Below the pieces are notes generated by a model. That model worked only from the letters and a program-made list of their open reading frames with translations, was not told where the DNA came from and made no database searches. The position numbers and the translations under genes were made by a program. Source: Geodermatophilaceae bacterium URHB0062 (GTDB lineage Bacteria; Actinomycetota; Actinomycetes; Mycobacteriales; Geodermatophilaceae). From it: a stretch of 64,000 bases of DNA. The DNA is taken from positions 186,001 to 250,000 of the forward strand of contig JHVO01000008.1 in the NCBI GenBank assembly GCA_000620185.1. Reading direction: 5' to 3'. Shown here piece by piece: positions 42,909 through 51,204 of this stretch; position 1 is the first letter of the stretch, and the number at the start of each line of letters is the position of its first letter.

Positions 42909-43781
42909 GTGGACTTCCTGCAGCCGACATCGTGGTCGGAGGCGCTCGACCTGCGCGCGGAGCGGCCGGACGCGCTGCCCATCGCGGGCGGTACCGACGT
43001 CATGGTCGAGCTCAACTTCGACCGCCGGCGTCCCGGTGCCCTGCTCGACCTCGGCCGCGTGCCCGAGCTCAGCGAATGGGAGGCGGACGACGGCGTCGTC
43101 CGGCTGGGCGCCGGCGTGCCCTACGCCCGCGTGATCGACCAGCTCGGCGCGCAGCTGCCCGGCCTGGCGATGGCCGCCCGCACAGTGGGCTCGCCGCAGA
43201 TCCGCATGCGCGGCACCGTCGGGGGCAACCTCGGCTCGGCGTCGCCGGCCGGGGACGCGCACCCGCCGCTGCTGGCCGCCGGCGCGGTGGTCGAGGTCGC
43301 GTCGGCCGCGCGCGGCTCCCGCGACATCCCGGCGGCGGACTTCTACACCGGCGTCAAGCGCAACGCCCTCGAACCCGACGAGCTGATCGCCGCCGTGCGG
43401 GTGCCGGCGGCGACCGGTCCGCAGCAGTTCTCCAAGATCGGCACCCGCAACGCCATGGTGATCGCGGTGTCGGCCTTCGCCTGCGCCCTGCACCCCGACC
43501 GCCGCGCCGTAGGCACCGGCATCGGGTCGGCCGCCCCGACACCGCGCCGGGCCGCCGACGCCGAGGCATTCCTCGCCGGTGAACTCCAGAGCGCCGGTCT
43601 GTGGGAGTCCCGGGCGGAACTGCCCGAGACCCTGGCCCGCGCCTTCGGGGAGCGGGTCGCCGCCGCGGCGTCCCCGATCGACGACGTCCGGGGGAGTGCC
43701 GCCTACCGGCGGCACTCCCTGTCGGTGATGGCGCGGCGCGCGGTGACCTGGGCCTGGAGTGACCTGCGAGAGGCGGCCTGA
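42909..43781 (+). CDS. Molybdenum hydroxylase FAD subunit (CoxM/PucC type)
   Basis: A 290-residue FAD subunit. PIAGGTDVMVELNFD (about 22-36) and TVGSPQIRMRGTVGGNLGSASPAGD (the TIGGN-like FAD loop, about 94-118) identify it. The C-terminal CO-dehydrogenase-type domain is present. It transfers electrons from the Fe-S subunit to NAD+ or another acceptor. GTG 42909 follows GGAGG at 42896-42900. It is the first gene of a three-gene operon, two bases before the Fe-S subunit. Confidence 0.9.
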   Translation: MDFLQPTSWSEALDLRAERPDALPIAGGTDVMVELNFDRRRPGALLDLGRVPELSEWEADDGVVRLGAGVPYARVIDQLGAQLPGLAMAARTVGSPQIRMRGTVGGNLGSASPAGDAHPPLLAAGAVVEVASAARGSRDIPAADFYTGVKRNALEPDELIAAVRVPAATGPQQFSKIGTRNAMVIAVSAFACALHPDRRAVGTGIGSAAPTPRRAADAEAFLAGELQSAGLWESRAELPETLARAFGERVAAAASPIDDVRGSAAYRRHSLSVMARRAVTWAWSDLREAA

Positions 43782-43783
43782 CC

Positions 43784-44254
43784 ATGCGCGTCACGACGAC
43801 CGTCAACGGCACCGAGCATGAGGTCGACGACGTCTGGGAGGGCGAGAGCCTGCTCTACGTCCTCCGCGAGCGCATGGGGTTGCCCGGCGCGAAGAACGCC
43901 TGTGAGCAGGGGGAGTGCGGCTCCTGCACCGTCTACCTCGACGGCGAGCCGGTCTGCGCGTGCCTCGTCGCCGCAGGGCAGGCGAACGGACGCGAGGTGA
44001 CGACGGTCGAGGGCCTCGCGCACGGAGGCGAACTCCACCCGGTGCAGGAGGCGTTCGTCGAGTGCGGCGCCGTCCAGTGCGGGTTCTGCACTCCCGGCCT
44101 GGTGGTCGCCGCGCACGATCTGCTGGCCAGGGTGCCCCGGCCGAGCGACCTGGAGATCCGCGAGGCGCTGGCCGGCAACCTGTGCCGCTGCACCGGCTAC
44201 GAGAAGATCCTCGACGCGGTCCGGCTGGCCGCCGATCGGCAGGCGGCGCGATGA
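43784..44254 (+). CDS. Molybdenum hydroxylase 2Fe-2S subunit (CoxS/PucE type)
   Basis: A 156-residue subunit with a plant-type 2Fe-2S cluster ([19 protein letters not shown], about 39-57) and an all-helical second cluster domain ([14 protein letters not shown], about 94-107, and [12 protein letters not shown], about 135-146). All eight cysteines are present. It links the molybdenum centre to FAD. It overlaps the large subunit by ATGA at 44251-44254. Confidence 0.95.
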   Translation: MRVTTTVNGTEHEVDDVWEGESLLYVLRERMGLPGAKNACEQGECGSCTVYLDGEPVCACLVAAGQANGREVTTVEGLAHGGELHPVQEAFVECGAVQCGFCTPGLVVAAHDLLARVPRPSDLEIREALAGNLCRCTGYEKILDAVRLAADRQAAR

Positions 44255-46548
44255 GCACCGAGGCGACGACTACCCCGACGACCACGACGACGACGCACGG
44301 GCGCATCGGCGACAGCGCGCTGCGCCCCGACGGCACGCTGAAGGTCACCGGCGAGTTCGCCTACGCCAGCGACCTGTGGCACGACGAGATGGTCTGGGGC
44401 GTCACCCTGCGCAGCCCGCACCCGCACGCGCGGATCCGGCGCATCGACATCACCGACGCGCTGACCGTGCCCGGAGTGACCGCCGTCCTCACCGCCGACG
44501 ACGTCCCGGGGGAGAACGCCTTCGGCCTGGAGCACGCCGACCAGCCGGTGCTGGCGTCGGAGTTCGTCCGCTACGAGGGCGAGCCGGTGGCCCTGGTGGC
44601 CGCCGACCACCCCGAGACCGCGCGACGGGCGGCCAAGCGCATCCAGGTCGACTACGAGGTGCTGCCCGCCGTCACCGACGCGCGCCGGGCCATGGATCCC
44701 GACGCCCCGGCGGTGCACCGGCCCGGCAACCTCGTCCGGCACCTGAAGCTGCGGCGCGGCGAGCAGTCGCCCGCGGCCCCGGTGGTGGTGTCGCTCGACT
44801 TCGAGGTCGGCATGCAGGACCAGGCCTTCCTCGGCCCCGAGTCGGGCCTGGCGGTCCCGGCCGAGGACGGCGGTGTCGACCTGTACGTCGCGACCCAGTG
44901 GCTCCACGTCGACCAGCGCCAGATCTGCCTGGCGCTCGGCATGCCGCCCGAGAAGGTGCGCCTGGTGCTGGCCGGGGTGGGCGGTGCGTTCGGCGGGCGC
45001 GAGGACCTCTCGGTGCACGTGCACGCGTGCCTGCTGGCGCTGCGGACCGGCAAGCCGGTCAAGATGAGCTACGGCCGGGAGGAGTCGTTCTACGGCCACG
45101 TGCACCGCCACCCGGCGTACCTGACCTACGAGTTCGGCGCCGAGCGCGACGGCAGGCTGGTGTACGGGAGGACGTCCGTCGTGCTCGACGGCGGTGCGTA
45201 CGCGTCGTCGACGGCCGCGGTCGTCGGCAACGCCGGCACGCTGGGCCTCGGCCCCTACCGGTTCCCGAGCGTCTCCGTGGACGTGTACGGCGTCTTCACC
45301 AACAACCCGCCGTGCGGCGCGATGCGCGGCTTCGGCTGCGTGCAGGCGGCGTTCGCGCACGAGGCGCTGATGGACGAACTGGCCGACGCCGTGGGCATCG
45401 ACCGGGTCGCGATCCGCCAGCTCAACGGGATGCGTGAGGGCGACCTCAACATCACCGGCCAGGTCATCGACTCCGCCGCTCCGGTCGGGGAACTGCTGCA
45501 GATCGTCGCCGACCTGCCCCTGCCCCCGCCGTCGGACCCCTCCGACATCCGCGCGCTCCCCGGCGCCGTCGGCAACACCACGCACGGCGAGGGTGTGGTC
45601 CGCGGCGTCGGTTATGCCGTCACCTACAAGAACGTCGGCTTCTCCGAGGGCTTCGACGACTACGCCACCGCGCGCGTGCGGCTGGAGATGACCGGCGGCG
45701 AGGCCGTGGCCACCGTGCACACGGCGTCGGCGGAGGTCGGCCAGGGGCTCATCACCGTGGAGCAGCAGATCTGCCGCACCGAGCTCGGTGTCGAGCGGGT
45801 CGTCGTCCATCCGAAGGACACCTCCGTGGGATCCGGTGGGTCGACGTCGGCGTCCCGGCAGACGTACATGACCGGTGGGGCGGTCAAGGCGGCCTGCGAG
45901 GCCGTGCGGACGGCCGTCCTCGACCGTGCGGCCGGCGTGCTCGGCCGGCCGGCTGGGGAGCTCCGCCTGGACGGCGAGAAGATCGCCGGCGCCTCGGGGG
46001 AGGTGCTCACCGGCCTGGCCGAGGTGCTCGGGGACGACGCCGTGGAGGAAACCGTCGAGTGGCGGCACCGGCCCACACACGCGATCGACCCGGAGACCGG
46101 GCAGGGCGACGCGCACGTGCAGTTCGCGTTCTCCGCGCACCGGGCGGTCGTCGACGTCGACGTGGAGCTCGGGCTGGTGAAGGTGGTCGCGCTGGACACG
46201 GCGCAGGACGTCGGCAAGGCGATCAACCCCGACGCTGTCGTCGGCCAGATCCACGGCGGGTCGGCGCAGGGCATGGGGCTGGCGCTGATGGAGGAGATCG
46301 TGGTGACCGACGGGCACGTGCGGAACCCGTCGTTCACCGACTACCTCATCCCGACGATCCTCGACATGCCGCCGATGCAGGTGAAGGTGCTCGAGTACGC
46401 CGATCCGCACGCGCCCTACGGCGTGCGAGGCGTGGGGGAGCCGCCGACCATCTCGTCGGGCCCGGCCGTGGCCGCGGCGGTGCGGGCCGCGACCGGGAGG
46501 GCGCTGCGCCGGGTGCCGATCCGCCCGGAGCACATCACCGGCACCTGA
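44251..46548 (+). CDS. Molybdenum hydroxylase large subunit (xanthine dehydrogenase, PucD-like)
   Basis: A 765-residue molybdopterin-binding subunit. Key elements are GGVGGAFGGREDLSVH-like (about 245-258), GAMRGFGCVQAAFAHE (about 353-368), the Mo-site GSGGSTSASRQTYMTGG, and the catalytic-Glu context YGVRGVGEPPTISSGPAVAA (about 728-747). The MRGFG loop is the xanthine-dehydrogenase type. The AYRCSFR loop of CO dehydrogenase is absent. It would hydroxylate purines or related N-heterocycles. A Thr-rich N-terminal tail precedes the domain. Confidence 0.9.
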   Translation: MSTEATTTPTTTTTTHGRIGDSALRPDGTLKVTGEFAYASDLWHDEMVWGVTLRSPHPHARIRRIDITDALTVPGVTAVLTADDVPGENAFGLEHADQPVLASEFVRYEGEPVALVAADHPETARRAAKRIQVDYEVLPAVTDARRAMDPDAPAVHRPGNLVRHLKLRRGEQSPAAPVVVSLDFEVGMQDQAFLGPESGLAVPAEDGGVDLYVATQWLHVDQRQICLALGMPPEKVRLVLAGVGGAFGGREDLSVHVHACLLALRTGKPVKMSYGREESFYGHVHRHPAYLTYEFGAERDGRLVYGRTSVVLDGGAYASSTAAVVGNAGTLGLGPYRFPSVSVDVYGVFTNNPPCGAMRGFGCVQAAFAHEALMDELADAVGIDRVAIRQLNGMREGDLNITGQVIDSAAPVGELLQIVADLPLPPPSDPSDIRALPGAVGNTTHGEGVVRGVGYAVTYKNVGFSEGFDDYATARVRLEMTGGEAVATVHTASAEVGQGLITVEQQICRTELGVERVVVHPKDTSVGSGGSTSASRQTYMTGGAVKAACEAVRTAVLDRAAGVLGRPAGELRLDGEKIAGASGEVLTGLAEVLGDDAVEETVEWRHRPTHAIDPETGQGDAHVQFAFSAHRAVVDVDVELGLVKVVALDTAQDVGKAINPDAVVGQIHGGSAQGMGLALMEEIVVTDGHVRNPSFTDYLIPTILDMPPMQVKVLEYADPHAPYGVRGVGEPPTISSGPAVAAAVRAATGRALRRVPIRPEHITGT

Positions 46549-46566
46549 CGCACCGAGGAGGAGCGC

Positions 46567-46992
46567 ATGGACTGGAAACTCGAGGTGCTCATCGTGCCGG
46601 TGAGCGACGTCGATCGCGCCAAGCAGTTCTACGGAGACCAGCTGGGCTTTGCCGTCGACACGGACTTCCGGCCGAACGAGGACTTCCGCGTCGTGCAGGT
46701 CACGCCCCCCGGCTCGGCCACCTCGATCGTCTTCGGGCGGGGGCTTCCGCAGGGCCCGCCAGGGTCGCTGAAGGGCAACCAGTTCGTCGTGGCGGACATC
46801 CGGCAGGCGACGGCCCACCTGGCGGCCGCAGGGATCGAGTTCACCGGCCCGGTGCACTTCGAGGACGGTCGCATGCAACCGGGTCCTGATCCGCAGGACC
46901 AGGACTTCGCCACGTTCGCCTTCTTCGACGACCCCGACGGCAACACGTGGGCGATCCAGCAGGGCCGGCGGGACGGCCCCGGCGGCTCGTAG
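46567..46992 (+). CDS. VOC-family (glyoxalase-like) protein
   Basis: A 141-residue two-module VOC fold: VSDVDRAKQFYGDQLGFAVD (about 12-31) and TFAFFDDPDGNTWAIQQ (about 117-133). The C-terminal Glu metal ligand is replaced by Gln. Such proteins include glyoxalases, antibiotic-binding proteins and dioxygenases, so substrate is not predictable. It starts 18 bp after the hydroxylase operon and may be co-transcribed. Confidence 0.85.
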   Translation: MDWKLEVLIVPVSDVDRAKQFYGDQLGFAVDTDFRPNEDFRVVQVTPPGSATSIVFGRGLPQGPPGSLKGNQFVVADIRQATAHLAAAGIEFTGPVHFEDGRMQPGPDPQDQDFATFAFFDDPDGNTWAIQQGRRDGPGGS

Positions 46993-47066
46993 CCGACTCC
47001 GCGGGCCCGGCCGGCGGGGAGCTCTGACGGCTGCGGAACGTCTCGGCGTGGGCCAAGCTGCACGGC

Positions 47067-48191
47067 ATGACCGATGCCTCCGGACCGCCGTTCCGCGCCG
47101 ACCACGTCGGCAGCCTGCTCCGCCCGAAGAACCTCCTCGACGCCCGAGCCCGGCACGCCGCCGGCGAGATCGACGACGCCGAGCTGCGAGGGATCGAGGA
47201 CGAGGCGATCGCCGACGTCGTCCGGATGCAGGCCGACGTCGGACTGCGCACAGCCACCGACGGCGAGTTCCGCAGGGCGTCGTGGCACATGGATTTCATC
47301 TACGCGATCGACGGGATCACGAAGGTGACCGACGAGAACATCGTCGTCCACTTCAAGAACGCCGACGGCAGCCTCGACTACACGCCGGCCGGGCTGCACG
47401 TCGACGGCCCGCTCCGCATCGATGAGCCGATCTTCGGCCGGGACTTCGCCTATCTGCAGTCGGTCGTGGGGGAGGGGCAGACGGCGAAGCTCACGATCCC
47501 GTCGCCCTCGATGGTCCACTACCGCGGGGGTGCGGCCGCGATCGATCCGGCGGTGTACCCGGACGAGGACTCGTTCTGGGAGGCACTCTCGGCCGCCTAC
47601 TCCTCCCAGGTGCAGGGCATCGCCGCCCAGGGCTGCACCTACCTCCAGCTCGACGACACCAGCCTGGCGTACCTCAACGACCCGGCGCAGCGGGCGGAGC
47701 TGGCCGCGCAGGGACGGGATGCCGAGCACCAGCACGAGCGCTACATCCGGCAGATCAACGCGGCCCTGGCCGGCCGGCCCGACTCCCTGACCGTCACCAC
47801 GCACATGTGCCGGGGCAACTTCCGCTCCTCCTGGGTGGCCGAGGGAGGCTACGACTTCGTGGCGGAGGCGCTGTTCGGCGGCCTGGAGGTCGACGGGTTC
47901 TTCCTCGAGTACGACGACGCGCGCTCCGGCGGCTTCCAGCCCCTGCGGTTCGTGCCCCCGGGCAAGCGCGTCGTCCTCGGGCTGGTGACGACGAAGCGGC
48001 CGCAGCTGGAGAACAAGGACGATCTCAAGCGGCGGATCGAGGAGGCGTCGAGGTTCGTCCCGCTCGAGCAGTTGGCCCTGTCGGGCCAGTGCGGCTTCTC
48101 CTCGACGGTCGAGGGCAACTCGCTCACCCGCGACGAGCAGATCGCCAAGCTCGCGCTGATCGTCGAGACCGCCGAGGAGGTCTGGGGCTGA
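47067..48191 (+). CDS. MetE C-terminal-like (cobalamin-independent methionine synthase family) protein
   Basis: A 374-residue TIM barrel corresponding to the catalytic domain of MetE without its N-terminal half, as in YxjG/YxjH. It shows RADHVGSLLRPKNLL, YLQLDDTSLAYL, the zinc ligands in TTHMCRGNFRSSW (His, Cys), and the last Cys in SGQCGFSSTVEGN. It probably transfers a methyl group to a thiol such as homocysteine, from a donor other than polyglutamyl-methyl-THF. It is single, with about 75 bp before it. Confidence 0.88.
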   Translation: MTDASGPPFRADHVGSLLRPKNLLDARARHAAGEIDDAELRGIEDEAIADVVRMQADVGLRTATDGEFRRASWHMDFIYAIDGITKVTDENIVVHFKNADGSLDYTPAGLHVDGPLRIDEPIFGRDFAYLQSVVGEGQTAKLTIPSPSMVHYRGGAAAIDPAVYPDEDSFWEALSAAYSSQVQGIAAQGCTYLQLDDTSLAYLNDPAQRAELAAQGRDAEHQHERYIRQINAALAGRPDSLTVTTHMCRGNFRSSWVAEGGYDFVAEALFGGLEVDGFFLEYDDARSGGFQPLRFVPPGKRVVLGLVTTKRPQLENKDDLKRRIEEASRFVPLEQLALSGQCGFSSTVEGNSLTRDEQIAKLALIVETAEEVWG

Positions 48192-48283
48192 CGGCCGCCT
48201 CTCCCCACGGGGACGCGCCTCGGAAAATGCCATGGCCCGGCGGCGGTTGCGGGCTACAGTCCTCCCGCCCGTGATCAGCAGCC

Positions 48284-48381
48284 GGGCGGCATCGCCGCCG
48301 CGGGTCCTGCGCGTCGGTCACAGGTTCTGCCGAATGGGCAAGCGTCTCTGGAACGCGCGGGTTCGACTCCCGACGCCGCCC
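48284..48381 (+). other. tRNA-like 3' half in the 48.2-48.5 kb gap
   Basis: The 309-bp gap between the MetE-like and SPFH genes contains GGGTTCGACTCCCG (48359-48372), a good T-arm with a TTCGACT loop. Before it, GCGT-CTCTGGA-ACGC (48342-48356) can be read as an anticodon stem-loop with CTG (Gln). GAATGGGCAAGC upstream resembles a D-loop. A 5' GGGCGGC (48284-48290) could pair with 3' GCCGCCC (48375-48381), but the spacing is about 20 nt too long, and no normal D-stem or variable region can be drawn. I read it as a decayed tRNA or the 3' part of one, not a working gene. Confidence 0.25.
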
Positions 48382-48500
48382 GGCGCGCGGTCATCCCGGC
48401 TCCCGCGGTCTGCGGCGCCCCGAGCGCTCCCCGCGGGCGCCCGATCGCGCGCCGGTCGGTCCGCGCGGCCGGGGCGCAGGACGGGGAAGGGAGGCAACGC

Positions 48501-49184
48501 GTGAAGGTCGTCGTCCAGGAGTGGGAGCGGGTTCTGGCCTACCGGGACGGCCGGTTCGAGGAACTGCTCGGGCCGGGTCGGCACCGCCGTCGGCGCATTC
48601 GGCGCCGGCTGGTGCGCGTCCAGGTGCGCCCGCGGCTCCTCGTCGTCCCCGCCCAGGAGGTGCTCACCTCCGACGGGCTGTCGGTCAAGGTCAGCCTCTC
48701 CGCGGTCGTCCGGACGGCGGACCCGCGGCGCTGGCACGAGGCCGTCGAGGACGCCGGCGGTTTCGTCTACGCGGCGCTGCAGATCGGGCTGCGGGAGGCC
48801 GTGTCCGGCCGCACCCTCGACGAGTTGCTGGGTGCCCGCGATTCCCTCGGGGACGACGTGCGGACCCGCGTCGAGGACGCCGCCGAGGCCGTCGGTGTGG
48901 TCATCGACAGCCTGGCGCTCCGGGATGTCATGGTTCCCGCGGAGCTGCGCCGGGCGGCGGCCGAGGTGGCCACCGCGCGGGCCCAGGGCCAGGCCGTCCT
49001 CGAGCGGGCCCGGTCTGAGGTGGCGGCCACCCGCGCCCTCGCCAACGCCGCGCGGATGATCGCGGAGCAGCCGGCGCTGCTGCAACTCCGGACGCTCCAG
49101 GCCGTCGAAGCCGGCGGGGCGACCGTCGTCCTGACACAGGGGACGGCCGCGGCCGCGGTACCCGCCGCCTCACCGCAGGCGTGA
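48501..49184 (+). CDS. Soluble SPFH/band-7-like protein
   Basis: A 227-residue protein aligned with the SPFH core of slipins (LGPGRHRRRRIRRRLVRVQV, EVLTSDGLSVKVSLSAVVRT, FVYAALQIGLREAVSGRTLD). A C-terminal Ala-rich coiled coil (RAAAEVATARAQGQAVLERA) and AEQPALLQLRTLQAVE follow. Unlike the slipin at 28344 it lacks an N-terminal membrane helix. It may associate with the membrane through partners. GTG start. It ends just before a strong terminator. Confidence 0.8.
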   Translation: MKVVVQEWERVLAYRDGRFEELLGPGRHRRRRIRRRLVRVQVRPRLLVVPAQEVLTSDGLSVKVSLSAVVRTADPRRWHEAVEDAGGFVYAALQIGLREAVSGRTLDELLGARDSLGDDVRTRVEDAAEAVGVVIDSLALRDVMVPAELRRAAAEVATARAQGQAVLERARSEVAATRALANAARMIAEQPALLQLRTLQAVEAGGATVVLTQGTAAAAVPAASPQA

Positions 49185-49186
49185 GG

Positions 49187-49215
49187 CAGGCCCGGGCGGT
49201 ATCCGCCCGGGCCTG
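49187..49215. terminator. 13-bp stem terminator between convergent genes
   Basis: CAGGCCCGGGCGG (49187-49199) and CCGCCCGGGCCTG (49203-49215) pair perfectly around TAT, directly after the SPFH stop codon and ahead of the SDR gene's 3' end. It probably serves both strands. Confidence 0.88.
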
Positions 49216-49257
49216 TGGTTCAGACGTCGGCGAGCGTGACGTTCACGACGCCGACCC

Positions 49258-50154
49258 TCAGGAGGTGCTCCGCCGCGGACCGGTCAGCGCGGTATCCGGA
49301 TCCACGCCCACGAGTCCGGCACTGACGGTCCACAGCCGGCGGGCGTCGTCCCTGTCGTAGCTGCGCCTCGACGACCGGCGTGGCCGGCAGTTGGCGAAGA
49401 ACCGACCCGTGACGCCCTCGACCTCGGGTGAGGAGGCGACGTGGATGGAGGTGAGCGCGCCCCGCTCGGGAGTCTTCATCACCAGTGGCGCGAAAGGCAT
49501 GATCACGCGCTGGATCCGGCCGGGGTCCTCGGCCCCGAAACCCGTGCGCACGATGCCGGGGTGCAGCACGTTCGCCGTGACGCCGGTCCCGTCGAGTCGT
49601 CGGGCGAGCTCGTAGGTGAACAGGATGTTGGCGAGCTTCGACTGGTTGTAGGCGCGCTGCCCCGACCACGAGCGCTCGCCCTGCAGGTCGTCGAAGTCGA
49701 TCCGACCGAGCCGCTGGGCGTCGGAGGACACCGTCACGACCCGCGCAGGGGCGCCCTCGATCAGCCGGCCGGCCAGCAGGTGGGTGAGCAGGAAGGGCGT
49801 GAGGTGGTTGAGCGCGAAGGTCAGCTCGAGCCCGTCGGACGTGACGTGCCGCGAGTTCCAGAAGCCGCCGACGTTGTTGACCAGGACGTCGATCCGCGGC
49901 AGCGCAGCGAGCAGCTCGGCCCCCAGCCGCCGGACCTCCGACTGCGCCGACATGTCGCCGACGAACACCTCCACGGGCGGCCCACCGGGCGCGCGGATCT
50001 CGGCCGCCGCGGCAACGGCACGGCCGCCATCACGCGCGGTGATCGCCACTCGTGCCCCCAGGGCGGCGAGGCCCCGCGCGGTCGCCTTCCCGATGCCCCC
50101 GGTGCCGCCCGTCACGAGCACGGTCCGGCCGGACATCGGTCCGGGCCCGGTCAT
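49258..50154 (-). CDS. Short-chain dehydrogenase/reductase (retinol-dehydrogenase-like)
   Basis: A 298-residue classical SDR. It has NAD(P)-binding TGGTGGIGKATARGLAALGA (about 15-34), VLVNNVGGFW (the NNAG-like motif), the catalytic Ser in VVTVSSDAQ and YxxxK in QRAYNQSKLANILF (about 166-179). It resembles RDH/WWOX-type reductases that act on lipid or aromatic alcohols. A Ser/Arg-rich tail is unremarkable. It is followed by (upstream on this strand) a VOC gene 12 bp away, so the two are probably co-transcribed. Confidence 0.88.
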   Translation of the reverse strand: MTGPGPMSGRTVLVTGGTGGIGKATARGLAALGARVAITARDGGRAVAAAAEIRAPGGPPVEVFVGDMSAQSEVRRLGAELLAALPRIDVLVNNVGGFWNSRHVTSDGLELTFALNHLTPFLLTHLLAGRLIEGAPARVVTVSSDAQRLGRIDFDDLQGERSWSGQRAYNQSKLANILFTYELARRLDGTGVTANVLHPGIVRTGFGAEDPGRIQRVIMPFAPLVMKTPERGALTSIHVASSPEVEGVTGRFFANCRPRRSSRRSYDRDDARRLWTVSAGLVGVDPDTALTGPRRSTS

Positions 50155-50166
50155 CCCCGGTGCGAG

Positions 50167-50559
50167 TCAGCTGCCGGACGGCCCCTGGTCGATGCACATG
50201 GTGTTGCCCTCGCTGTCCTTGAACCAGGCGGCGCGGCCCATGCCCTCCGTGGAGGCGATCTCGCCGTCCCACTGCACGCCCGGCATGTCGTAGACCTCGA
50301 AGTCGACGCCCTTGGCCTTCAGGTCGTGGACCTCCGACTCGATGTCGCTCACGTGCCATTGGGCGATCGTGTGTCCGGCCTGGCCGGCGTAGTCGGTCCG
50401 GTAGATCTGGAACTCCGTGCCACCGGCGGTCCGGTAGACAAGGACCTCACCGGCAAGCTCCTGGGCCGGCTTCAGGCCGAGCTTGTCCGCGTAGAAGTCC
50501 CGGGCCCGCGCGAGGTTCCCTGCGGGGATGTTGGCCATGACCTTGCTGTCGTTGAGCAT
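50167..50559 (-). CDS. VOC-family (glyoxalase-like) protein
   Basis: A 130-residue VOC protein: VMANIPAGNLARARDFYADK, LGLKPAQELAGEVLVYRT, IAQWHVSDIESEVHDLKAKG and GRAAWFKDSEGNTMCIDQ. The typical second-module DPDGN is here DSEGN, and the terminal metal-ligand position is Asp or Gln. ATG 50559 follows a suitable purine-rich stretch. It lies immediately upstream of the SDR gene on the same strand. The substrate is unknown. Confidence 0.85.
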   Translation of the reverse strand: MLNDSKVMANIPAGNLARARDFYADKLGLKPAQELAGEVLVYRTAGGTEFQIYRTDYAGQAGHTIAQWHVSDIESEVHDLKAKGVDFEVYDMPGVQWDGEIASTEGMGRAAWFKDSEGNTMCIDQGPSGS

Positions 50560-50912
50560 GAGAACTCCAGATCGACTGATCGGTCCCCCGCCACGATGGT
50601 CGGAGAACGTAGCCCCGCACGGTCGGGCAGGCAACGGAGACCGCCGCGTCGGGCCGACGGTCCTCTTCCTGGCGCGGCGCACCCGAAGTCATGCCCGCAC
50701 GGCCGGAGCGTCTTCATCCATGCAGGGGCGCGACAGGCCTGGCGCGAGGAGTGGTGGCCGTGTTCGAGGGAACGTCTGGGAACAGCGGGATCGGGCCGAA
50801 CGATGAACGGGGGCATCGCCCGCCGGTGGGGCCCCGGACCGCCGCGGTGGCCCGCTCGGATCGGCTGGTCGGCCCCTCTCCGAAGTCGGGTCCACGGCGT
50901 GCCGTCGCGGGC

Positions 50913-51194
50913 ATGCAGCCGCGCAGTGGTGGGCGGGACCTGTTGGAGCACATGCGGCGGATGGCGCTCTTCCTCGAGACGGCCGAGGTGCTCGAACTCC
51001 GCGCGAGCCGGTCGGCCAATGCGACGCTGGCCCGGCTGCTGCGCGAGCGGGCGGCGGAACGCCGGCGCGTCGGTGAGCGGTTCCGGGCCGAACTCTTGCG
51101 CGAGGGGTTCGTCGCCGAACGACGGGGCGACCGCTGGGGGCAGCTGCCCCATTTCCGCTGCTTGCGAACGGACGGAGGCCCTGGTCAGCGGTAG
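50913..51194 (+). CDS. Hypothetical helical protein upstream of the stressosome operon
   Basis: A 93-residue, Arg/Leu/Glu-rich, probably all-helical protein (LEHMRRMALFLETAEVLELR, ATLARLLRERAAERRRVGER). No family is recognised. It ends 10 bp before the sigma-RsbT fusion, so it may be the first gene of that operon. The frame stays open upstream to 50691, and GTG 50754 is an alternative start. If the shorter start is right, the 350 bp before it (50560-50912) holds nothing else I can identify apart from the VOC gene's promoter. Confidence 0.5.
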   Translation: MQPRSGGRDLLEHMRRMALFLETAEVLELRASRSANATLARLLRERAAERRRVGERFRAELLREGFVAERRGDRWGQLPHFRCLRTDGGPGQR

Positions 51195-51204
51195 CGTCTG
51201 CCGC

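Noticed and set aside
42909-46548. Carbon-monoxide dehydrogenase (coxMSL)
   Set aside because: The gene order fits, but the large subunit has the MRGFG loop of purine hydroxylases and lacks AYRCSFR of form I CODH.
48284-48381. A functional tRNA-Gln or selenocysteine tRNA
   Set aside because: Acceptor spacing is too long, the D-stem cannot be drawn and no 3' CCA or standard variable loop is present.
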